A DNA stretch of 64,000 nucleotides from Jonesia denitrificans DSM 20603 (GCF_000024065.1 NC_013174.1:1736001-1800000), one strand, 5' to 3'; positions 17,816-26,836 are shown, numbered from the stretch's first letter. Numbers and translations: made by a program. The notes: a model not told the origin generated them from the sequence alone.

Positions 17816-18262
17816 ATGGTTGCGGGGTGTTGTCGGCGCCCTGTTGCGGGCTGTTGTGTGGGGGTGGTGTGTGTGGCTGGGTGGAGTGTGTCTGGTGATG
17901 CGGTTCGTGGTGTGGTCCGGGCGACCTCTGGGCAGGTGCGTGAGTTGGCGGGTGTGGTGGGGGTGGTGGGTGATGATGTGCTTCCTGCAGTGGTGGAGGC
18001 GGGTGGCGTATCTGGTGTGGTTGCGCGGGCGTTGGACGGTTGGGTGGGTGACCAGTTGTCGGGTGTGGTGGGTCCTGCGTTGGGTGAGTGTGGTGATGCG
18101 TGTGTGGCGGCTGTTGAGGTGTTGGCGGCGGTTGAGGGTGGAGATGCGGTGATGGTGGAGCGGCTTGGGGCGGAGCAGAGCAGGGTTTTTGGTTCTGAGG
18201 TGTCGGTGTGGTCTGCGGGGCGCCGGTTGGGTGTGCGTGATGCGGGGGTGACTCCTCAGTGA
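17816..18262 (+). CDS. Small Ala/Val-rich helical protein (WXG100-partner-like)
   Basis: 148 residues from ATG 17816; the frame is open further upstream, but that part would overlap the upstream element. The product is almost wholly helical, rich in Val, Ala and Gly, with SGQVRELAGVV and SGVVARALDGWVGDQL segments reminiscent of WXG100/ESX-like partner proteins, though no clean WXG turn is seen. It overlaps the next gene by GTGATG (18257-18262), so the two are coupled. Codons are heavily G-ending (GTG). Start and function are uncertain. Confidence 0.5.
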   Translation: MVAGCCRRPVAGCCVGVVCVAGWSVSGDAVRGVVRATSGQVRELAGVVGVVGDDVLPAVVEAGGVSGVVARALDGWVGDQLSGVVGPALGECGDACVAAVEVLAAVEGGDAVMVERLGAEQSRVFGSEVSVWSAGRRLGVRDAGVTPQ

Positions 18263-19725
18263 TGGGGCAGTGTGAGGGTGTCACGGCATCGGATGGGTTG
18301 ATTGTTCCGTGCCTGATTCCGGGGGTTGATTGTGATGCGGAACCGTTGCGTGCTGCGGCGTTGCGGTTGTCAACGGTGGCGATCCGGGTTCGGTATGGCT
18401 GTGACGATGCGAGTGTGGCGTGGACACCGTTGAGTTCGGTGTTACGGGTGTCGGGTACTGAGGTGTTGTGGGGTGCGTTGGGTGCCCCGTTGGCGTCGTT
18501 GCGGGGGTTCGCTGACCGGTGTGATGCGGTTGCTGATGCGCTTCGTGAGTTGGCGGTCACCTATGAGCGGGTGGTGCCGTTGTTGCGTGATCTGCAGGGG
18601 CAGGCTGTGGAGTTTCTATCGCAGTTTGTGGATGGGGATTTGGTGTGGACTGTTGAGGCGAAGTCACCACATCAGGGGCGGGTCACTCGGGTTATTGGGC
18701 CGTACACAGAGACGTTGGTGCATTGGCGGAACAACGAGGATGTGGTGAACCGCAACACGCAGTTGGTTGAGGGCGTTGCGCATCTGGTGGCTGACTTGGT
18801 GGATGCTGAACAGCGGTGCGCGAACACAATCCGTTTGCTGCGACACACACCGGAGCTGGGGTGGTCGGTGTCTGTTCCGCGTCCGGTGGAGCAGTTCGCA
18901 ACCCAGTATCCGTGGGGTCAACGCACGGAACGGTATTTGTCAGGAATGGAGAAGTTCACTGACGGGGTGGTTCAGTCCATGCAGGACAGCACAAACTCGT
19001 TGGGGCTGATTGCTGGTTATAACCCCAGTACGTCAGAGTTTGGGGACTTTGGTTACAGCGCTTTTGTTGGGGCGGAGGCGGTGAAAAACTCTAGTGCTGC
19101 TGCGCTCGCACTGGTCCCGTCTGCGTATTTTACTGTGAACGCGATCAGCCCTGAGGCGGGGAAAGTAGTCGGTGATCGGGCAGTTGCGTATGCGAAGGGT
19201 GTGGTCAACTATGACGGTTGGGTGGACTCGCCTGCACACGCGTCAGGGGCTCTTGCCTCCGATGCGGCTATTGGTATTGCTGCCGGTGCGCTCACTGCGG
19301 GAATTGGCCCAGCATTAGGGACGGTCGGTAAAGCCGGGAAAACGGCAGTGACCTCATCTGCGGCGAATGTGGCCAAGAAAGTGACCAGCACGCGGGGGTT
19401 CCAGTTTTTTGATTCCGCAGTGGTCACACCTATGGTGCGCGCCATGCCATCAAGCCCAGGGGCTGTATGGCCTGTGGGCGGCGCCTCCACACCTGGGATG
19501 TTGCAAGGCCAGCTAACTCGTATGGTGGACAACGTTCTTCCCTCACCGCGCGATGTGGACCCTAACCAGCGTCCACTGCCGCAATCACCAACAGATGCTG
19601 TGAAGCAGAAAACCACAGACATCGTCTCTGATGCGGTCGAGAACGGGATCACCACCCCCAGCGAAGAGCCCACTGAGGGTGAGCGAACCCGCACCTACCC
19701 TCAGTTTGATGCGTCGCGCAACTGA
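18259..19725 (+). CDS. T7SS-effector-like protein without recognisable toxin domain
   Basis: 488 residues, coupled to the preceding small gene. Residues about 25-260 form a long helical region (LSSVLRVSGTEVLWGALGAP, then RCDAVADALRELAVTYERVVPLL) like the LXG/WXG-type N-termini of type VII-secreted effectors. A Gly/Ala-rich hydrophobic segment (about 333-365, AIGIAAGALTAGIGPALGTV) resembles the pretoxin region. In that family a toxin domain normally follows; here only a polar, Pro-rich tail of about 100 residues is left, with no conserved nuclease or deaminase motif. It could be a decayed effector or a structural secreted protein. No immunity gene follows; PepN overlaps its end by 25 bp on the other strand. 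Confidence 0.55.
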   Translation: MMGQCEGVTASDGLIVPCLIPGVDCDAEPLRAAALRLSTVAIRVRYGCDDASVAWTPLSSVLRVSGTEVLWGALGAPLASLRGFADRCDAVADALRELAVTYERVVPLLRDLQGQAVEFLSQFVDGDLVWTVEAKSPHQGRVTRVIGPYTETLVHWRNNEDVVNRNTQLVEGVAHLVADLVDAEQRCANTIRLLRHTPELGWSVSVPRPVEQFATQYPWGQRTERYLSGMEKFTDGVVQSMQDSTNSLGLIAGYNPSTSEFGDFGYSAFVGAEAVKNSSAAALALVPSAYFTVNAISPEAGKVVGDRAVAYAKGVVNYDGWVDSPAHASGALASDAAIGIAAGALTAGIGPALGTVGKAGKTAVTSSAANVAKKVTSTRGFQFFDSAVVTPMVRAMPSSPGAVWPVGGASTPGMLQGQLTRMVDNVLPSPRDVDPNQRPLPQSPTDAVKQKTTDIVSDAVENGITTPSEEPTEGERTRTYPQFDASRN

Positions 19726-22349
19726 GCTTTCGCACCACGAACAGCGTGATCATGCTGCTCAATAATGAGGCGGCGCAGAGCCCCCGGCGCGTCAGGGTTG
19801 TGAGCTAACCACAAAGAAGCCGGGTCTTGGCCGGTGGAGTGCCCCTGCGTGGCGCTGACTGCTGCAACAACCGCATCAACAGGGAACAGCCCGGTCACTA
19901 AACGGCGGGCTATTTCAATGCTGCGATCCGCCCACACCTGGGTCACCCGATCCCAATACTCCCCCTGCACCTCAGCGATCAGGTCACTGCGAGCGCCTGC
20001 GGTGATCCCTGAGATCAGTGCGTCGACATCCTCATTCGACAACGAGGTGTTCGTCCACGCATCGTTCCAGGCTGCCGCACGGGTTGTTTGGTCTGGTTGA
20101 GAAGCTCGTGCCCGCACAGCCGCGACTCGGCCGCTGCCGGTACGGTCACGGTCCAGTTCGCCAGTGATGTCGTCCTCACCGACAACACCAGTGGTGGCGA
20201 GGGCAGTCAACCACATCCAGCGGATATCAGCGTCAAGGACCAGGCCGGTGGGCGCATCGATTGTTCCATTGAGCCACCCGTGCACGACCAGCCCACGTGG
20301 AGTGTCCGACACTGCTGCAAGGGCGTGGGCGAGGGCGCGTGCCCACAGGACTTGCGCGTCAGAGCCGCCGGGTGCCGCATGTAACCCCTCCCACACGGTG
20401 TCTAACCAGATGACACGGACATCAGCAACCACGTCACGGTGGACGTAATGGTCCACGGCAAACGCGGCGTTCGCCAGTTGGGACCCAAGAAGCGCACTGT
20501 TGGTTTCGTGTTGGGCGTGGCGCGCCACAATGTCCAGGTAGGTGCGAGCCGATAGTTGGGCGTCACGGACCGCGTTCCACAACGATGACCACACCAAGGC
20601 CCGTGCAAGTGGTTCGGTGATCGCATGCACGTGGGTGGACACGGTCGCAAGCGAGGTGGCGTCCAAGCGCACTTTCGCGTACGTCCAGTCATCATCATTG
20701 ACAATGCGCAGCGGTGCACTGTCCCACCCCGGCACAGTGATGGTGGTGCTCGCCTCAGTGAGGGTGACGTCTTGTTTCGCTGACCGCACCAAACGGTCAC
20801 CATCCCAGGTGTATAAACCGACCACCAGGCGGTGTGGCCGAACCGGGTCTTGGGTCATCTCCACACTGTCAACCGGGCGCTTCCCCTCGGTGGGTTCAGG
20901 CGCATCGACAGCTGTGATCGTGGTGACCCCCGAGGTGGACAGCCACGCGTCAGCCCACGTATTGAGGTCACGACCAGAGGTCTCATTGAGGATCGTCAAC
21001 AAATCCTGCAACGTGGTGTTTCCATAAGCGTGCCGATCAAAATATTGGCGGGCCGCAGCAAAAAACGCGTCCTGCCCCACATACCCCACCAGTTGTTTCA
21101 ACACTGACGCGCCCTTGGCGTAAGTGATGCCGTCAAAGTTCAGTTTCGCGGCCTCAACATCAGGGATGTCCGCCACAATCGGGTGGGTGGTGGGTAACTG
21201 ATCCTGCTGGTACGCCCACGCTTTACGACGGTTCGCAAACGTCACCCACGCGTCACGGTACTTTGTCGCTGCAGCCGCAGCATGCGCCCCCATGTAGTCG
21301 GCAAACGACTCCTTCAACCACAGGTCATCCCACCAACGCATCGTGACTAAATCGCCAAACCACATGTGCGCCATCTCGTGCAGGATCGTGTTCGCACGCC
21401 CCTCAAACTGGGCGTGCGTTGCCGCTCCACGGAACACGTACGCCTCAGTGAACGTCACCAACCCCGGGTTTTCCATGGCACCCAAGTTGTATTCAGGCAC
21501 AAAAACCTGGTCGTACTTCCCCCACGGGTACACCGACCCAAACGCCGATGTGAAAAACGACAACCCCTGCTTCGTCACCTCAAGAATGTCGTCCGCATCC
21601 AGATACTGCGCCAACGACGCCCGACACAACACACCCAACTCAACGGTTTGCTCATCAGAACGCCACACCGAATCCACCCGATGATACGGGCCCGCCGCCA
21701 CACACGTAATGTAACTGGAGATCCTGTCCGTGCGCGCAAACCGCACAGTCCGCGACCCCTCACTCTCCACAACGTCCACAGGAACCGTGTTGTTCAGCAC
21801 TTCCCACCCTGCTGGGGCAGTCACGGTGAACTCATACGACGCTTTCACATCGGGTTGCTCAGCACACACCATCACGCGACGCGAATCCGCCGGCTCATAC
21901 TGCGTGTACAAGTAGGTGTTGCCATCAGCCGGGTCCACATACCTGTGCAGCCCCTCCCCTGACCGCGAATACGCTCCCTCAGCAACGATGCGCACCACAT
22001 TGACGCTGGACGGGTCCGTGCCAGCCGGGTCCGTGCCAGCCGGGTCCGTGCCAGCCGGGTCCGTGCCAGCCGGGTCAGCGACGACAAGGTTCGACACGGT
22101 AATACGGGCACCATCCCACACCACAGGCTGAACTTGACCATTCACAATCACCTCATGAACCGCGTTCCCCACAAAATCAAACCATGTGGACGGTGTGGTC
22201 GACGTGAACGTCAAGGTTGTGGTCACGGGAAAACCAGTGCACTCAGGGTCCGGAGCACCAGTCACATCGAGAAGCACATCAATAGTGTCAACACCGATGT
22301 GCGCAGCACGGTCAGCTGTCTCTTCCCGGGTCAGATTCGCAGAAGTCAT
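19701..22349 (-). CDS. pepN: Aminopeptidase N (M1 zinc metallopeptidase)
   Basis: 882 residues from ATG 22349 (AGGATAGTGGGT just upstream), with MTSANLTREE at the start; a frame open to 22415 lacks such support. The substrate motif GAMENPGL and zinc site HEMAHMWFGDL (HEXXH, then Glu of KESFADY) are intact. It removes N-terminal residues from peptides in the cytosol; the length and the ERAP1-like C-terminal helical domain fit actinobacterial PepN. The N-terminal beta domain contains an in-frame run of DPAGT units coded by a 15-bp tandem repeat. Convergent with the effector-like gene, overlapping by 25 bp. Confidence 0.95.
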   Translation of the reverse strand: MTSANLTREETADRAAHIGVDTIDVLLDVTGAPDPECTGFPVTTTLTFTSTTPSTWFDFVGNAVHEVIVNGQVQPVVWDGARITVSNLVVADPAGTDPAGTDPAGTDPAGTDPSSVNVVRIVAEGAYSRSGEGLHRYVDPADGNTYLYTQYEPADSRRVMVCAEQPDVKASYEFTVTAPAGWEVLNNTVPVDVVESEGSRTVRFARTDRISSYITCVAAGPYHRVDSVWRSDEQTVELGVLCRASLAQYLDADDILEVTKQGLSFFTSAFGSVYPWGKYDQVFVPEYNLGAMENPGLVTFTEAYVFRGAATHAQFEGRANTILHEMAHMWFGDLVTMRWWDDLWLKESFADYMGAHAAAAATKYRDAWVTFANRRKAWAYQQDQLPTTHPIVADIPDVEAAKLNFDGITYAKGASVLKQLVGYVGQDAFFAAARQYFDRHAYGNTTLQDLLTILNETSGRDLNTWADAWLSTSGVTTITAVDAPEPTEGKRPVDSVEMTQDPVRPHRLVVGLYTWDGDRLVRSAKQDVTLTEASTTITVPGWDSAPLRIVNDDDWTYAKVRLDATSLATVSTHVHAITEPLARALVWSSLWNAVRDAQLSARTYLDIVARHAQHETNSALLGSQLANAAFAVDHYVHRDVVADVRVIWLDTVWEGLHAAPGGSDAQVLWARALAHALAAVSDTPRGLVVHGWLNGTIDAPTGLVLDADIRWMWLTALATTGVVGEDDITGELDRDRTGSGRVAAVRARASQPDQTTRAAAWNDAWTNTSLSNEDVDALISGITAGARSDLIAEVQGEYWDRVTQVWADRSIEIARRLVTGLFPVDAVVAAVSATQGHSTGQDPASLWLAHNPDAPGALRRLIIEQHDHAVRGAKAQLRDASN
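22012..22076. repeat. 15-bp minisatellite inside pepN
   Basis: Four perfect copies of GGGTCCGTGCCAGCC plus a 5-bp partial copy, coding DPAGT repeats on the pepN strand. Confidence 0.95.
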
Positions 22350-22474
22350 ACCCACTATCCTGTCACCTCTGCAACGATGCACAGGACAACGTGGGGAGAA
22401 CCGCACAGTCTCCACTAGCTGACGGGCGCCACGTGTACGCTGCCCGCAGCCCAGTGACGGTGGATACTAGAAGT

Positions 22475-22678
22475 ATGAGTGACACATCAGTGAGCACAAC
22501 ACGAACCACACCAGACGAGGAATGGGTGGACCCGCGCACAGTGACACGCATCGGTGTGCTCATGGCAAACGGGCAGTTAGCACCACGCGAGTTCATCACC
22601 CGTGAGGAAGCTGAAGCGTGGGCACAACCAGGTGAAGACGTCGTCGAATGGAACCTCGTATGCGAATGTGACCGGTAA
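22475..22678 (+). CDS. Small acidic hypothetical protein
   Basis: 67 residues from ATG 22475 (MSDTSVSTTRT). Acidic, soluble, with WVDPRTVTRIGVLMANGQL and a closing VEWNLVCECDR. It resembles small conserved actinobacterial hypotheticals found beside pepN, but I cannot name a family. Divergent from pepN, with a weak AGAAG ribosome site. The upstream in-frame part (from 22391) overlaps the pepN leader. Confidence 0.6.
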   Translation: MSDTSVSTTRTTPDEEWVDPRTVTRIGVLMANGQLAPREFITREEAEAWAQPGEDVVEWNLVCECDR

Positions 22679-22695
22679 CCACAAACCGGACGTGA

Positions 22696-23508
22696 CTAAC
22701 CGTAAGACAAGAACCTCACAAGGAAAGTAGGGAGTTCAGCGACACTCTCAATCACCGCATCAGGTTCACCCATGTGTACTAACCCTTGCTGAGCAAACCA
22801 CTTGCCTGTCTTCACCTGAATGGTGCCCACCTGCGCGGCTTTCCCCATGGCGATGTCTGTTGTGATGTCGTCACCAACAACCAACACAAGGCGACGCGCA
22901 CTTTCCGGAACAGTTGCACAGGCAAGGTCAACAAACCTCCGGTGAGGTTTCCCAAGGACCACAGCCTCAACTCCCGCCGCGTACTCGAGCGCAGCCACAA
23001 AAGCACCAGTGTCCATGTGCACGGCGCCACCAGACATATAACAACGGCCCTTCTGAAGCGCCACGAGTTCAGCCCCACCACGCAATGCCGCTAACGCGCC
23101 ATTCAACTGGATCGGGGACCATTGGGAACGCATATCACCCACAACAACATGCGTGGGGTGTTCATGCGCATCCACAAGCACCGCCTCATGACCAAGCTCG
23201 CTGGCAATGTCCGGTGTGGTCAACGGGTAGACCCGAGCGTTTGGTTTGTGGGCAAGGTACGCGCATGTTGCATGCACAGGCGTGAAAACGTCATCAACCG
23301 TCGCATCGACACCGTGGGTGGCAAGGCGCTGCGTGATCATCTCGCCCGATTCCGAATCGTTGTTAGTCAGGAACCGGATGCTCACACCCAAGCGGCGCAA
23401 TTCGCGCACTGCCTTGGCGGCCCCCTCAATCACACCCTCTCGGGTGTAGATCGTTCCCTCAAGATCCACCAGAAGCGTGCACTCACCTAATTCGCTAACC
23501 TCGACCAT
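22696..23508 (-). CDS. HAD-IIA (NagD/LHPP-like) phosphatase
   Basis: 270 residues from ATG 23508. HAD motif I is VDLEGTIY, motif II FLTNND, Lys in LGKPHRRF, and motif III GDDITTDIAMGKAAQ, with a C2 cap between II and III, as in NagD, 4-nitrophenylphosphatases and LHPP. The second acidic residue of motif I, normally Asp (general acid/base), is Glu here, a variant also found in LHPP/HDHD2-like proteins. Substrate is probably a small phosphometabolite. Convergent with the small acidic gene, with an 18-bp gap. Confidence 0.85.
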   Translation of the reverse strand: MVEVSELGECTLLVDLEGTIYTREGVIEGAAKAVRELRRLGVSIRFLTNNDSESGEMITQRLATHGVDATVDDVFTPVHATCAYLAHKPNARVYPLTTPDIASELGHEAVLVDAHEHPTHVVVGDMRSQWSPIQLNGALAALRGGAELVALQKGRCYMSGGAVHMDTGAFVAALEYAAGVEAVVLGKPHRRFVDLACATVPESARRLVLVVGDDITTDIAMGKAAQVGTIQVKTGKWFAQQGLVHMGEPDAVIESVAELPTFLVRFLSYG

Positions 23509-23699
23509 GCACACACATTACAGACCTAAGAACACTTCCAGCGACACTATTCCAATCGAGTGAAAATTTTAGTCACACGCGTGACATGCGAAGCGGGTTA
23601 TGGCTTGCACCAGCGATGACGGTAGGTGGCATCGACACTCCCCGTTATCCTAGAAGAACCAACATTAAGCAACGATCAAGCTGACACCAACACAACACA

Positions 23700-23803
23700 C
23701 AGCAAGACCAAACTGTTTCAAAAAGCAAACACCACACTGATCCTTCACAAGATAAAAAGAACGCTGTCAGTGATTACCAAAAAGAAAATGGAATTACTGT
23801 GCA
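23700..23803 (-). pseudogene. Possible remnant of a module B PKD partner
   Basis: Directly after the lipoprotein B stop, the minus strand reads a short hydrophobic peptide (MHSNSIFFLVITDSVLFIL) and then a stop. This is the position where modules A and C start their PKD protein with a similar hydrophobic N-terminus. The stretch is A+T-rich and no PKD core is present. The whole 23509-23803 gap holds no other gene; a 61-codon plus-strand frame there looks spurious. Confidence 0.25.
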
Positions 23804-24499
23804 TCAACTAAATGCCACCTCTCCCAAAGAAGCGAACTTCCACGCGGCTGCAGATTCGTTCACAACGAGAATCTGACGTTCCACTTCTCCCCTTCCAGTG
23901 AGGCCACCCAGCATTTGTCTATCCTTATTGACGACTGTTGAGTCTGGATAGTACAGAGTAATATTCACGATCCATGAGGCACCTAGTTGTCCGTAATACT
24001 CTTTCCACTGAAGCTTCGTTGTGGGCCCTACAACACGCCCTCCCCTTTCAGCAATTTCATTTACGTGATTCCTGATTTCCGTGCAAAGAGAACAATCGTC
24101 AGCAGCGACAGCGTTGAGGTAGGTAGAGTCGCCAGTGTTGTAGGTGTAGTTAAGAACGTCGATCATGTACTGGGCGGCAGCTTCAGCGCCCGCCTCGTCG
24201 TTGTTGGCCATCTCTGGATACTCGACCGGTTTAACAATCTCAACCTCAGGAACAACGTCCCCCACCTCATACTCAGAGGGATCAAACTCATCAAACGGAA
24301 TCGGCGCAACCTCGCCAACCGCTTCGCCATCCGTCCCAGCATCGTCACCCTCAGTGTCAGCCGGCACTTCAACAGTCTTACTCACCTCGGTTGGTTCATC
24401 ACCACCGCCGCTGCACCCACTCAACACAACAGCACTAACAACAAGCACCACAAGAGAACGACGAAAAAGGAAAGACGAAAGATCACGAGAAAAAGACAT
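23804..24499 (-). CDS. Module B: DUF6318-type lipoprotein
   Basis: 231 residues from ATG 24499 (MSFSRDLSSFLFRRS), chosen to match the start position in copies C and D; ATG 24508 is also possible. The basic/hydrophobic leader ends in the lipobox VVLSGC, followed by an acidic linker of about 70 residues. Core features: PEMANNDEAGAEAAAQYM, CSLC pair and a C-terminal hydrophobic strand. This is the most diverged of the four copies and its PKD partner is missing or reduced to a stub. Confidence 0.7.
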   Translation of the reverse strand: MSFSRDLSSFLFRRSLVVLVVSAVVLSGCSGGGDEPTEVSKTVEVPADTEGDDAGTDGEAVGEVAPIPFDEFDPSEYEVGDVVPEVEIVKPVEYPEMANNDEAGAEAAAQYMIDVLNYTYNTGDSTYLNAVAADDCSLCTEIRNHVNEIAERGGRVVGPTTKLQWKEYYGQLGASWIVNITLYYPDSTVVNKDRQMLGGLTGRGEVERQILVVNESAAAWKFASLGEVAFS

Positions 24500-24548
24500 A
24501 GCCCCCATGATCAAGCAGCCCACCCCACCACACGATAGTCACCCCTCC

Positions 24549-24559
24549 CCTGTGGAAAA
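24549..24559 (-). promoter_or_regulatory. CCACAGG element before lipoprotein B
   Basis: TTTTCCACAGG on the minus strand, 49 bp before the chosen start (40 bp before the alternative). The rest of the 24524-24797 gap shows no gene. Confidence 0.5.
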
Positions 24560-24797
24560 GAAGGCGCGCATCGTGAGTAAAGAGCCGGGGAAAGCTCAAC
24601 TCAAGGCCTCTGTCTTCAGAGAATTAGGCGAGAAGGCCTTAACCAGTTGAACAGGGTAAATATCGAGATTTTGGAAATGGTCACAACCACATAGTTGCCG
24701 CACTGCCCACTGCCCATCACGGCAGCAGCTATTGCTCACTAAACTTCGTGGCGAAGCGCACAGCACCGCCTAGTTGGTGGCACCTCCGGTCGGTGTT

Positions 24798-25835
24798 TTA
24801 CAGGTCGGCGTTGTCTGCCACAACAAGCAATGGTGTGAGCGGTATGCGCGTGCGCCACCGTTCCGGGAGCTGCGCATAGTGGTCAAGAAACAGCGTGACA
24901 ACGTCCTCCCCAGTAAGAAGACGTAAACCCGACCGTTGACGTTCGATGGATATTGCGTCTCTGCTGTAGTTCCCTAGTGTCACAAAGACAACGTAGTCCC
25001 CGGGCCCTTGGGTGCCAATGAGTTGTTGAACATCCGGTGCACCGATGGTGCTGGTGAGGTGTTTACATTGCACTTTGATTTGTGGGGGTTCAACACCGAG
25101 CGGGTCGCGGTGGGCGATAACATCAACTCCCCCGTCTTGGTTGTACTGGGTGACGCGTGCTTGGTAACCGAGGGCACGTAAGAGGTCGGCTGTGAATTCT
25201 TCGAATTCTTGGTGGGTGAGGTTTTTGTGGAGCGCTTCGAGTACGTGGTCGCGGGTATGCCGTTCGATGCGTGAGGCGCGTGGTTCGTCGGTGTTCTCTT
25301 CGTCGGTTTCTTCCCTAGCGGCGTGCTCAACGATGTTTGTCACAGCATCCACGGCGTGTTCGGTTGTGTGGAGGGCCGCGAGGAACTCGTCCGCGTGTTT
25401 CCTCACGCGGAAAATCGTGAGAAATGAACCCACTTCGTAAAGCGCGGGCTGGGTGAAGACCGTCCGTGAAAGCCCGATCTTTTCCCAGCGGACGGGGCGT
25501 CGGTGGCGATGTGTTGTTTCATTTGTGGCGTAGTAGTAATCCCCCGTAATAATGCCGATGTTTATTGTGCTGTCGGGTTTGTACGGGGCAACAACGATGT
25601 CACCTGGTTGCATGGTGTCGCGGAGGCGGGTGAGGATGCCCGCCCACCCTGCGATAGCGAGGGGTTTACGTTCTGGGTAGTGCTTTGCGAGTTCGTTTTT
25701 GAACCCTTCACGCCCATCTGGGATGTTGTTGAGGTCTCCGAGTTTGTCCCACCCTGCGCTAATGAACCCTCCGGCGATAATTTCCTCTGTGAGTGTGTCG
25801 TTGTGGACACCCCAGATTGTGGGTTCAGGTTTCAT
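24798..25835 (-). CDS. Mrr-like restriction endonuclease
   Basis: 345 residues from ATG 25835, which has GGAAG seven bases upstream; an earlier ATG would overlap the preceding gene. The N-terminal half (about 5-140) is a mixed alpha/beta domain with W..GDIVVAPYK that resembles EVE/PUA-like modification-reader folds. The C-terminal half (about 200-320) is an Mrr catalytic domain: FEEFTADLLRALGYQA, then GGVDVIAHRD and QCKH, the PD-(D/E)XK-type core (Asp in GVDV, Gln-Lys in QCK). Mrr enzymes cut DNA carrying foreign modification. It follows a PH-domain gene on the same strand with a 5-bp gap. Confidence 0.82.
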   Translation of the reverse strand: MKPEPTIWGVHNDTLTEEIIAGGFISAGWDKLGDLNNIPDGREGFKNELAKHYPERKPLAIAGWAGILTRLRDTMQPGDIVVAPYKPDSTINIGIITGDYYYATNETTHRHRRPVRWEKIGLSRTVFTQPALYEVGSFLTIFRVRKHADEFLAALHTTEHAVDAVTNIVEHAAREETDEENTDEPRASRIERHTRDHVLEALHKNLTHQEFEEFTADLLRALGYQARVTQYNQDGGVDVIAHRDPLGVEPPQIKVQCKHLTSTIGAPDVQQLIGTQGPGDYVVFVTLGNYSRDAISIERQRSGLRLLTGEDVVTLFLDHYAQLPERWRTRIPLTPLLVVADNADL

Positions 25836-25840
25836 GGTGG

Positions 25841-26272
25841 TCAGCTTCCAAGAACGCACGTGGCGATGAGATGGTCAATTCTACGGACGTCCATGCCCTT
25901 ACCGAGTTTAATTTTGATGCGTCCAGCTCGAGTCCATAGTTCAACCTCGGCGGACAGGTCGAAAGTGCCAGCGTTCTCAGTGGACCACATGTTGATGGAA
26001 CTGTAGGGCAGGGAGTAAATTTCAACTTTTTTACCTCGGATACCTTGCGCGTCCCGCACGATGAGGCGCTTAGAGGTAAAAATAGCTGAATCTCTGAATG
26101 TTTTGAACGCCGCGTAGGGTTGCTCACCAGGCGCAAGCAAACCCGCCACATCGTTGGGGATAGGAACTTCTTGAACAAATATCCACTCAGTTATCGCTGC
26201 TGTTTCCACGATCATTCCCGTCATGTGCTCCGTTATCGGTGGCTGCGTCGCCAACGTCATAGTATCCGTCAT
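25841..26272 (-). CDS. Bacterial PH-domain protein (YvbH/PF08000-like)
   Basis: 143 residues. FTSKRLIVRDAQGIRGKKVE, then YSLPYSSINMWSTENAGTFD and a following VELWTRAG strand are the hallmark of the bacterial bPH_1 domain (about 58-138). These are small soluble beta-barrel proteins of unsettled function, sometimes linked to stress. It lies 5 bp upstream of the Mrr-like gene and is probably co-transcribed with it; divergent from the DUF952 gene. Confidence 0.8.
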   Translation of the reverse strand: MTDTMTLATQPPITEHMTGMIVETAAITEWIFVQEVPIPNDVAGLLAPGEQPYAAFKTFRDSAIFTSKRLIVRDAQGIRGKKVEIYSLPYSSINMWSTENAGTFDLSAEVELWTRAGRIKIKLGKGMDVRRIDHLIATCVLGS

Positions 26273-26324
26273 AATGCAATGGCATTAGTTGAACACCCCT
26301 CTAGTTTTGCTTTATGCTCAGCCC

Positions 26325-26687
26325 ATGGAAATTTTCCACCTCACTCGGGTCTCTGACTGGGAGCAGGCTCAAGAAGTCGGTACGTACGAGATCTCAAGTA
26401 ACGACCTTTCGTTGGACGATGTGGGGTTCATTCACGCTTCGTTGCCTCACCAGTTGCCAGCAGTGGCTGAGTTCGTTTTCGCGGGAGTTACCGATCCGTT
26501 GTGTGTCCTTGTCATGGACTCTGACAGAATCGAAGCAACAGGCACACCCGTTCGTTGGGAAGATGGTGGAAGCGGCGAACTCTACCCACACATCTATGGC
26601 CCCATTCAGCCCACGTGGGTTACGGATGTGATTCCAGCGGGATTTGACGAATCATCTGGCGTATTCGAGGTTCACTCCGACCGGTAG
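26325..26687 (+). CDS. DUF952 family protein
   Basis: 120 residues from ATG 26325 (MEIFHLTRVSDWEQAQ). The sequence GFIHASLPHQLPAVAEFVF, then WEDGGSGELYPHIYGP matches DUF952, a small globular family with conserved His residues distantly similar to ADP-ribosyl-related folds. Function not established. Stands alone on the plus strand with a divergent promoter region shared with the PH-domain gene. Confidence 0.85.
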   Translation: MEIFHLTRVSDWEQAQEVGTYEISSNDLSLDDVGFIHASLPHQLPAVAEFVFAGVTDPLCVLVMDSDRIEATGTPVRWEDGGSGELYPHIYGPIQPTWVTDVIPAGFDESSGVFEVHSDR

Positions 26688-26836
26688 AAGCGCAAAAATC
26701 TCGGCCCTATTCGGCGCGTGATCTGCAGGTTCTCTTACGTTTCTGCTTAAAGTATGTGGTGTCAGCGGTATCGACGAACTTCTCTTGAGAGATATGTTCC
26801 CCACCGCACGTTTATTCGTGCTGCCCAGGGGAACAC

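Noticed and set aside
23626-23811. 61-codon plus-strand reading frame
   Set aside because: Low-complexity, A+T-rich, no ribosome site, overlaps the end of lipoprotein B; probably chance.
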